A program made the position numbers and the translations under genes. Source: G963677185 sp963677185 (GTDB lineage Bacteria; Bacillota; Syntrophomonadia; Syntrophomonadales; Syntrophomonadaceae). From it: a stretch of 64,000 nucleotides of DNA. The stretch is from NCBI GenBank assembly GCA_963677185.1, contig OY781889.1, positions 186,001-250,000 on the forward strand, given 5' to 3'. Below, one piece after another: positions 8,211 through 15,900 of the stretch (its first letter is position 1; the number at the start of each line of letters is the position of its first letter). The notes under the pieces are model-generated. The model saw nothing but the letters and a program-made list of their open reading frames with translations, made no database searches and was not told the origin of the DNA.

Positions 8211-9857
8211 TTAATTGTAGCCGAGCATCCGGTATTTTACCCAGAACGCGATATTGGCCAGAAGGGGAGCGCTGATTATTCCTGGTTTGTTATCATCCAG
8301 CAATTCATTAATCTTCACAAAGAACTGATCCTGTTTTTCCCGGTTATCAAGCGCTTCAAATGCCAGACCGGTGCCAAAATCGTGGAAAAGCACGTTATCA
8401 GATTCTTCTTTGTGCTGGGAGATTCCCCATTTTTTATACACTTCCACCTTGGATAGACGTGTTTTTCCATAGAAGAAGGATTCAGCCTGCCCTCCACGCG
8501 ATAGCTCGCGGGTCACACCCAGGAATACCATTCCACCGTCCATATCTTCTTCATGAATGGTCATTTCTTCTCCCGGCTCTCCCCACAGCGGAAAGTCTTT
8601 TAATTCATCTCCCGGTTTCAACGAAGAATTAGGGGCAGAAGCCCCCCCCGACGAAGCCGAACAAAGTTCCCCCGGTCTTATGGAGACATTTTGAGCTCTT
8701 TTCAGCATAATCATGCTGCCATACTGGGTAAAAAGAAGATAGTTAACACCCATGACGTTTGCAAGCCTTGAGTGATCCAGATCATCCAGCGTTCCTCCTG
8801 GATTAACTTCCTCCCTTAGTGTATGCTCTTTATCTTTAAGAATTTCATTCAAGCAGTAGTTAGTTCTTACGTACAAAGGCCAGTAAACCGTTTTTACACT
8901 CATTATTAGATTCGTTTTATGATGGAATATCCTTTTCAAGGCTAGTTGGTGGCTTTCATAATAATTCGTTACTTTCTGTAAGTATGCTAACGCAAGTTCT
9001 CCCCTTTCACTGATTAACTTGTCCAACTCGTCGTCTATTTTATATGTTTCTGTAATCTGGATTTTCAACTGGTTAGAATCATAAGGCTGGCTTTGCCCGT
9101 CAAAATTGTCATAATACAATACCTGCGGCAGCACCAGCGGTTTTACCGAACCGTCAACGGAGCGCTGAAGCGCCAGCAAATCTTCCCTGGGAATATTCTT
9201 ATAGTAGCATTCATGCCAGTCGCAGTCTCTTACCAACTCAATGCAATCACAGCCTGGCAATTCAAGCGAAGCGGGAAAGTCACTTTCAGTTGCCTCTCCT
9301 GGTGTGTCATCTTCATCTCCTCTTTGGCTGCGGAACTCATATACCCAGCAGGCCATTAAAAATGCGTATACGGCGTCTGTGTAATATTCATCACCATGTT
9401 CGGGCCAGTTTACCTGCTTCCCATTCAAGAAGAGGCTGTTTTCCTTCAGGCAAATGCAAAACTCACCTGTGAGTGTATACAAGCCGGGATGATCGTACCT
9501 TCGCAGGTTTCTGCCGTCACAGATGTGCTTCCTCAAGCCTATCAATTTATTGTTCCTCATATTGCCAAGCAAGACAGATGCCCTCAATGCCCAAAGCGTA
9601 GAAGTTTTTCTTGTTATTGCATTATGGCCTTTCAGGTATTTGTTCAAATGAGTTAAGTCTGCACTCCCCTGCTGATGCGAACCTTTTTTATCGCAGAAGG
9701 TGCCTTCAAACCGCTGGCGGAAATGATTATCATTGATTTCTTTCCCCAGATCGGCCTGGGTCATTTCCTGCTTCCCGTCTACCTCTTTCGTCAACCACTT
9801 GATAGCGATTCTAAACAAATCCTTCTCCGGCTGCACAGCATCATTCACAGAACTCAT
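8211..9857 (-). CDS. Unrecognised 548-residue protein
   Basis: I do not recognise this gene. The start is an ATG at 9857 with AAGGAGG eight bases upstream; longer in-frame starts run into a repeat array and have no such site. The N-terminal third (about 1-130) is basic and contains EMTQADLGKEIND, which could be part of a helix-turn-helix. The middle is rich in aromatic and acidic residues with a CDCIELVRDCDWHECYY cluster. In the C-terminal third the segments IRPGELCSASSGG and GGMVFLGVTREL have the layout, by eye only, of Nudix-like sensor domains, but no Nudix box is present. There is no signal peptide or membrane segment, so it is likely cytosolic. It stands alone, facing direct repeats that may be its operator. 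Confidence 0.7.
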   Translation of the reverse strand: MSSVNDAVQPEKDLFRIAIKWLTKEVDGKQEMTQADLGKEINDNHFRQRFEGTFCDKKGSHQQGSADLTHLNKYLKGHNAITRKTSTLWALRASVLLGNMRNNKLIGLRKHICDGRNLRRYDHPGLYTLTGEFCICLKENSLFLNGKQVNWPEHGDEYYTDAVYAFLMACWVYEFRSQRGDEDDTPGEATESDFPASLELPGCDCIELVRDCDWHECYYKNIPREDLLALQRSVDGSVKPLVLPQVLYYDNFDGQSQPYDSNQLKIQITETYKIDDELDKLISERGELALAYLQKVTNYYESHQLALKRIFHHKTNLIMSVKTVYWPLYVRTNYCLNEILKDKEHTLREEVNPGGTLDDLDHSRLANVMGVNYLLFTQYGSMIMLKRAQNVSIRPGELCSASSGGASAPNSSLKPGDELKDFPLWGEPGEEMTIHEEDMDGGMVFLGVTRELSRGGQAESFFYGKTRLSKVEVYKKWGISQHKEESDNVLFHDFGTGLAFEALDNREKQDQFFVKINELLDDNKPGIISAPLLANIAFWVKYRMLGYN

Positions 9858-10266
9858 TGACGATGCCTCCTTCCTTACGGTCGTCATATCCTTGATTGTA
9901 CCATTTTTGATTAATAATGCCCAACACTCGCTCCATAAGCCCTCCAGCAGAGAGCATTCCTTCTCCCGTTTTAACAACGCGCCTGTTAACCTTATCACTG
10001 CAAAATGGCTATGCTTCGAAGTTAGCCTTGTTAACGCCCAGAATTCCGGATCACTCAGTGTGCATGCTATATGTATTCGCATTGCAAGTGCATTGCATGC
10101 GCATTGTAAGTGCATTGCATGCGTTTTTTATCTCTTTCGAGTTTTTACAAGTTACTTGCAATGGCTTTATGTCAATTTTTTCTTTACACTTTAAGCAGAC
10201 CAACAAATACATAAGAGATGCAAGATTGTTCTTTAACAACCGCATAAGTAGAAAGGAGAGATTCTC
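9858..10266. other. Intergenic region between divergent genes
   Basis: About 410 bases separate two divergently read genes. The stretch is AT-rich towards 10130-10260 and carries the 11-bp repeat array described separately. A ribosome-binding site AAAGGAGA lies just before the rightward gene at 10267. No complete gene is supported here; short open frames on both strands are composed of the repeats. Confidence 0.6.
10079..10122. repeat. Four 11-bp direct repeats
   Basis: Four head-to-tail copies of an 11-mer: GCATTGCAAGT, GCATTGCATGC, GCATTGTAAGT, GCATTGCATGC. They pair into two 22-bp units that differ at one base. One copy per helical turn on one DNA face is what a cooperatively bound operator or iteron looks like. 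The array lies about 220 bases before the start of the 548-residue protein and about 145 before the rightward gene. Confidence 0.85.
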
Positions 10267-10791
10267 ATGACAGCAAACCAAGTGGCAATTTTTGTAGCCG
10301 GTCCACTGGGAGTGGCTCTTTCGGTAGCCTCATACTACCTGGCCCACAAGACCACCTCCGATGAGCGGCTCCTGGCCAAAGCAGCATTTATCATCTTTTT
10401 AATCTGCGGCTCTTACTTTTTTTATAACCTGCTCACCCATACGACAGTATCGCTTTATCCCGGAACCAACTCAATGGTGGTCAATGGTTCTCTTTCCGAG
10501 CAATCCGTTTACTGCGGCAGTTCCAACGGCCACATACTGGTCTCCGAAGAGGTGATAAAAGCCGCCGGAGGATCCATGGACTCTGACAATGGCCTTTTGG
10601 ACACACGGCTAAACGGCAATACCATCCGCATGAGGGAAAAGCAAAAATATTTTGAGTTAAACGGCAAAGGTTACGATGCCTCCATCGCCCCGTATAGAGA
10701 ATCCGGCCGGTGGATCATCCCCTTGCAGATTATTGCCAAGGCTTGCGAAGTCAAGTATGGCGCAGGAACAGTCACCATCAAGTGCGACTGA
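10267..10791 (+). CDS. Membrane protein with copper-amine-oxidase-N-like domain
   Basis: 174 residues. About 1-22 and 38-58 are hydrophobic and should span the membrane, with the C-terminal 115 residues outside. That outer part reads NSMVVNGSLSEQ, GHILVSEEVIKAAGG and GRWIIPLQIIAKACEV, which resembles the two-stranded repeat of copper amine oxidase N-terminal (stalk) domains common in Gram-positive surface proteins. No copper site or enzyme domain is present. Function is unknown; a cell-surface role is inferred. The same kind of domain ends the large HYR protein at 12918-18002. Confidence 0.65.
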   Translation: MTANQVAIFVAGPLGVALSVASYYLAHKTTSDERLLAKAAFIIFLICGSYFFYNLLTHTTVSLYPGTNSMVVNGSLSEQSVYCGSSNGHILVSEEVIKAAGGSMDSDNGLLDTRLNGNTIRMREKQKYFELNGKGYDASIAPYRESGRWIIPLQIIAKACEVKYGAGTVTIKCD

Positions 10792-10954
10792 AACACCAAA
10801 AGGCTATGTGCACCTGGTTTTCCAGCCACCGGCTGCATGAATGATTAATTCCGTTCAGGATCCGGAGCCCGTGAAAGGGGGGATGCCAGTCAAATCCGGG
10901 TCCCTGCACCAGCAGCTATTCGATGTTTTATAAACGATTAAGGAGGAATGAAAA

Positions 10955-11761
10955 ATGTTTATGAGCCAATCCAAACGTTTAATAGCCCTGTCAGTTTTAC
11001 TGGTATTCACCATGCTTGCCGCACCTGGACCGGCACAGGCTACAGCCCGCCCTGGAGCCATGAGCATCTGGGCCAAAGCCAGTTTTTCAACTGCGGAAAA
11101 AGTGGTTCTGTATTGGACAGCGGCAACCAACACCACCAAGTACGGCTGTTCCGTATGGAAGTACCCATATGGCAGCGACAATTACCTGGTTTTTGACCAA
11201 TTTGTCACCGGAACATCAGTAAACATCGGCACTCTTTCCGCGGGGAGCTATCGCGCCCAGATGATGGCCTACGGCCTAGGCGGTACCGGCCCGGCCAGCA
11301 ACATCATTTATTTTACTGTCAATACTCCTTCAGCGAACACGACTTCTTCAAGTACCGGCAAGCAAAAGCAGGACAAGTGGTTCGCCGGCGCAGTCGGCCG
11401 TTATATCAATCCTGACGGTATGTACGGATACCAATGTGTAGATGTTGCTGATGATTATTGCATTGCATTGTTCGGCAACTATGCATCCACCCTGGGGACT
11501 GGAAATGCAGGCACCCTGTTCGATAAAGCTAACAGTAAATATTTTACCAAAATCAGAAACAATCCAAACGATCCCAACCAAATCCCGTGTCATGGCGATA
11601 TAATCGTGTTCAACAACCATATTGCCGTAGTCGACTCGGCCAATACCAAAAGCGTAACCGTGCTTCACCAGAACTATAACGGCGATGATCCTCGCTTTCC
11701 ATGCGCCAGGGGAAACATGAGCTATGCTGGAGTTATCGGCTGGCTGCGTCCGCAAATCTAG
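10955..11761 (+). CDS. Secreted CHAP-domain amidase/peptidase with Fn3-like domain
   Basis: 268 residues. A signal peptide covers about residues 1-32, with a hydrophobic core and cleavage near GPAQA. A short fibronectin-III-like segment follows (about 45-125, ending YFTVNTP), then a Ser/Thr linker and a CHAP domain from about 135. The catalytic pair is readable as the Cys of YQCVDVADDY and the His of NNHIAVVDSA, with HGDIIVF between. CHAP enzymes cut peptidoglycan stem peptides or cross-bridges, so a role in wall turnover is likely. AAGGAGG eight bases upstream fixes the ATG. A strong terminator follows. Confidence 0.85.
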   Translation: MFMSQSKRLIALSVLLVFTMLAAPGPAQATARPGAMSIWAKASFSTAEKVVLYWTAATNTTKYGCSVWKYPYGSDNYLVFDQFVTGTSVNIGTLSAGSYRAQMMAYGLGGTGPASNIIYFTVNTPSANTTSSSTGKQKQDKWFAGAVGRYINPDGMYGYQCVDVADDYCIALFGNYASTLGTGNAGTLFDKANSKYFTKIRNNPNDPNQIPCHGDIIVFNNHIAVVDSANTKSVTVLHQNYNGDDPRFPCARGNMSYAGVIGWLRPQI

Positions 11762-11778
11762 CCGAATCTTGAATAATG

Positions 11779-11815
11779 AGCGGCCGGTTCCCGTATGGGG
11801 TCCGGCCGCTTTTCT
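11779..11815 (+). terminator. Intrinsic terminator after the CHAP gene
   Basis: AGCGGCCGG (11779-11787) pairs with CCGGCCGCT (11802-11810) and runs into TTTTCTT. It ends transcription of the CHAP gene 18 bases after its stop. Confidence 0.9.
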
Positions 11816-11849
11816 TGTAGTTAAAACAGGATTCTCTATATATTATGCT

Positions 11850-12725
11850 TTATTCTGAATCCGGCAAAAAAAGTGTTTCTATAAGCTCTTCGAGCTCCGG
11901 GACGGATGTCTCGCGATCTATAAATAACCATTTCAGGCCTATATCAGGCACCTTCTTCTCATTGCCGTGCATTATGAAGCTCTGCTCCATCATGTTCTTG
12001 ATATCTATCGATGAGCGCATCATGGCATTGTTAAAAGAATCCGGAACCAGGGCCAGGACCTGGTTGTCCTGCCAGGAAAAAAGCATGGCCCTGTCGTTGT
12101 TGAGAGCTGAACGCAGGGTTCCGATGATCATCTGCTCATACGCGGCTGCACTGGCATTTCCCCGGCTTTTTCTTACATCGTATAGATCATTGAGAGTGAC
12201 TCCAAAAATACCTATGCGATATTCACGTTCTGACATTTCCAGGAATATGCTGGCCATCTTCAGGCGAAAATATCGTTTGTTAAATAGCCCGGTATGTTCA
12301 TCTATATAGGAATGCTTGATATATTCATGCAAGGTTTCCCGGTCAATTCTCCTGATCGATCTATCGCTGAAAAGCTCGAATACCCCTATCACCTGGCCTT
12401 TAGCATCCCGAAATGGCAGAGTGGTTACCTGGATAGGAACCCGGTGCCCCAGCTTGTGATGAAGATAAACCCGGGCGCTCATTTTCTGGCCCTTTTGAAA
12501 GGATTCCACCGCCGGGCAGGCATCAGCGCAAAGACTCTTACCATTTTCCCCCACGTGCACCAGGATATTGTCCCGGCAACTGCGGCCGATCACTTCCTTT
12601 GCCGACCATCCGGATATCTGTTCAGCCCCCTTGTTCCAGTAGGTTATGGTCCGGAGGGGATCCATGAAATATACCCCTTCCTCCAGTTCGTCGAAGATCC
12701 TGAAATACTCGTTTATGGTGTTCAT
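11850..12725 (-). CDS. PAS protein with degenerate GGDEF domain
   Basis: 291 residues from the ATG at 12725, which follows GGAGGAG; a longer frame upstream lacks a site. Residues about 5-125 form a PAS domain (GVYFMDPLRTITYWNKGAEQ, then a PAC-like FRDAKGQVIGVFELFSD). From about 145 the diguanylate cyclase fold starts with DEHTGLFNKRYF. Where active enzymes have GG(D/E)EF this one reads SWQDNQVLALV, so the active site and its metal ligand are lost. It is probably a sensor or c-di-GMP/GTP-responsive adaptor rather than a cyclase. A Cys-rich SLCADACP inside the PAS could bind a ligand. Confidence 0.8.
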   Translation of the reverse strand: MNTINEYFRIFDELEEGVYFMDPLRTITYWNKGAEQISGWSAKEVIGRSCRDNILVHVGENGKSLCADACPAVESFQKGQKMSARVYLHHKLGHRVPIQVTTLPFRDAKGQVIGVFELFSDRSIRRIDRETLHEYIKHSYIDEHTGLFNKRYFRLKMASIFLEMSEREYRIGIFGVTLNDLYDVRKSRGNASAAAYEQMIIGTLRSALNNDRAMLFSWQDNQVLALVPDSFNNAMMRSSIDIKNMMEQSFIMHGNEKKVPDIGLKWLFIDRETSVPELEELIETLFLPDSE

Positions 12726-12850
12726 GGCATCTCCTCCATTCTGCGCGGATTGCATTGATACTGATACTTTTCGGGTAGGGGGAGCGCTTTTCATAAGTAT
12801 AACTAATTATGCGGGTCTGATGGATGTTTATAAATGCTAAATATACGAAA

Positions 12851-12884
12851 ATGGGTTTCCGGGCCTTGCAGCCCGGAAACCCAT
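12851..12884 (-). terminator. Terminator of the HYR-repeat gene
   Basis: A perfect 14-bp stem, ATGGGTTTCCGGGC (12851-12864) with its complement at 12871-12884, six-base loop, followed on the minus strand by TTTTCG and an AT-rich stretch. It lies 33 bases after the stop of the large HYR gene. Confidence 0.85.
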
Positions 12885-12917
12885 TGCGTCAATATTCTTT
12901 TCTGTTATAGTCCTTTG

Positions 12918-15900
12918 TTAACGGGTTATGAGAATGGTAGCCGTCTTCGTGAGGTCGTCCCAGGTGGCAGTGCCTCCCATTGCTTCGCTCAGGAACCTGG
13001 CTGGCAGGAAGATGCGCCCGCCTTCAGCCAGCGGTTCCACATCCATCACGATCTCTTTGCCGTCAAAGAGCAGGATATTGCTGCCCAATGTGCAGCGGGC
13101 CTCCTTGCCGGATTTGGTGATGAAGATGGCCGTACTGGTCGCTTCGTCCCATTTGATGTGATCATCGTCATTGGGAATGCCCAGCGCAATGCCCAGGTAT
13201 CTCTGGGGCACGAACATGCGGCCGCCGCTGTCAAATGAAGCGGTATCCATGGAATTGCTCTTGCCGTTGATATAGTACTTGCTTTCACCCAAGGTGAAGG
13301 TAATCGTATCAATTCCATTTTCCGGGCCGGCCTCGGTCGATGATGGCCCTACCGTTGTGGTAGAAGTCGAAGCCGGCGAGGCAGAATAGTTATTTGAACT
13401 GCCAACAAAGGAATCAGTCGGTGCTTGAACCGTAATTGTGAAACTGCCTTCAGCCTTGTTGTTATGAGCATCCGTTGCAGTACATTTAACAGTCGTTTTT
13501 CCTATGGGGAATGTTGCACCTGACATATGCGAACAGGTCACCGCAACCGGGCCGTCGACTGCGTCAAGGGCTGAAACATCGAACGTCACCGGAGTGCCTG
13601 CGGCACCTGAAGCTCCAATGTTGATATCTTTCGGCACTGTCAGCACCGGCGGAGTGGTATCGACCACGGTCACTTTCTGGGTGGCGCTGGAGTCTCTTCC
13701 GTTGGCATCTGTCGCGGTCCAGATTACGTCGGTAACTCCCAGCAGGAAGTTGTCCGGAGCATCATTGGTGATGTTTACTGGGAAGATGTCCGTGGCGGTG
13801 GCTTTACCCAGAGCCGTAAATATCACATCTTTCGGAGTATCCGCGCCGGTGGCTTCCACCGTGCCGTCCTTCGGAGCGGTAATTACCGGGTCGGTGGTAT
13901 CTACAATAGTGACTGTTTGCGTTGCGGTGTTTTTATTCCCATTGGCGTCTGTTGCTGTCCAGACAACCGTTGTTTTGCCGAGAGGGAAGGCAGCCGGGGC
14001 ATTGTTTGTGATTTCCACCGGCTTGAAGATATCATCACCAGTCGCAGTCCCCATGTTCACATCGGCTTGGGGAGTATTTACTGCAGTGGCTTCTACCGTA
14101 ACATCCGCAGGTGCCTGAATCGTCGGATCAGTCGTATCTATTACAGTCACTTTCTGCGTGGCAGTGCTGAAATTGCCATTTTCGTCAGTAGCAGTCCAGG
14201 TAATCGTTATTGGAACTCCAACCCCAAATGTGGCCGGCGCATCATTTTTGATGGTTACATTGAAAATGTCTGTAGCCGTAGCCTCACCCAGAGCCGTAAA
14301 TACCACGCTCTGCGGTGTGTCAACTGCCGTGGCCTCAACGGTGCCATCTTTCGGAGCTGTTATTACAGGCTTGGTGGTATCAACCACCGTCACCTTCTGC
14401 GTGGCTGTCACCTTGTTGCCATGGGTGTCATCGGCTGTCCATGTCACTGCAGTGAGTCCCAGTGGGAAGGTGTCTGGAGCATCGTTGGTGCTCAGTATAT
14501 CTGCCGTGGCTGTTGCTACATCTGTGGCTGTTGCCACTCCCAGGGCAATGAATACATCCGCTTTGGGGGTTTTCACTGCCGTGGCTTCCACTGTGCCATC
14601 AGCTGGAGCGGTTATGACCGGATCGGTGGTATCGGTTATAGTCACTTTTTGGGTAGCTGTCGCCTTGTTGCCGCTATTGTCCACAGCTGTCCAGGTAACG
14701 GTTGTATCCCCCAGCGGGTAGGTGATCGGAGCATCGTTGGTGATCAGTATATCCGCAGTGGCTGTGGCTATATCCGTGGCCGTGGCCATACCCAGAGCAA
14801 CATCAGCTTGGGGAGTATTCACCGCCGTCGCTTCCACGGTGACGTCAGCCGGAGCCGTTATGGATGGAATGGTCGTGTCTACTATGGTCACTGTTTGTTG
14901 GGCAGTCGCCTTGTTGCCGCTCTTGTCCACAGATGTCCACGTCACTATCGTATCTCCCAGCGGGAAGACCGCCGGAGCATCATTGGTGATTACTATATCT
15001 GTCGTCGCAGTTGCTATATCCGTGGCTGTAGCTGTGCCCAGAACAACATCTGCTATTGGGGTGTTCACTGCCGTCGCTTCCACTTTGACGTTAGCCGGTG
15101 CCGTGATTACAGGAACGGTGGTATCCACAACGGTCACTTTCTGCGTGGCTGTCACCGTGTTGCCATGGGTGTCATCGGCTGTCCACGTCACTACAGTGAG
15201 TCCCAGCGGGAAGGTGTCCGGAGCATCGTTGGTGATCAGTATATCTGCCGTGGCTGTTGCTATATCTGTGGCGGTTGCCGCTCCCAGGGCCTTGAATACA
15301 TCCGCTTTGGGGGTATTCACTGCCGTGGCTTCCACTGTGCCATCAGCCGGAGCATTCATTACCGGATCGGTGGTATCGGTTATAGTCACTTTTTGGGTTG
15401 CTGTCGCCTTGTTGCCGCTATTGTCCACCGCTGTCCAGGTAACGGTTGTATCACCCAGCGGGTAGGTGACCGGAGCATCGTTGGTGATCAGTATATCCGC
15501 AGTGGCTGTGGCTATATCCGTGGCCGTGGCCATGCCCAGAGCAACATCAGCTTGGGGAGTATTCACCGCCGTCGCTTCCACGGTGACGTCAGCCGGAGCC
15601 GTTATGGATGGAGTGGTCGTGTCTACTATGGTCACTGTTTGTTGGGCAGTCGCCTTGTTGCCGCTCTTGTCCACAGCTGTCCACGTCACTATCGTATCTC
15701 CCAGCGGGAAGACCGCCGGAGCATCATTGGTGATTACTATATCTGTCGTCGCAGTTGCTATATCCGTGGCTGTAGCCGTGCCCAGAACAACATCTGCTAT
15801 TGGGGTGTTCACTGCCGTCGCTTCCACTTTGACGTTAGCCGGTGCCGTGATTACAGGAACGGTGGTATCCACAACGGTCACTTTCTGCGTGGCTGTCACC

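Noticed and set aside
10051..10281. Short open frames across the 11-bp repeats, including an N-terminal extension of the 548-residue protein
   Set aside because: They are made of the repeat (Cys/Ala/Met-rich) and lack ribosome-binding sites; the ATG at 9857 has a good one.
10866..10935. Possible 16-codon leader peptide ahead of the CHAP gene
   Set aside because: A G-rich stretch touches its ATG, but spacing is too short and there is no attenuator structure or conserved content.
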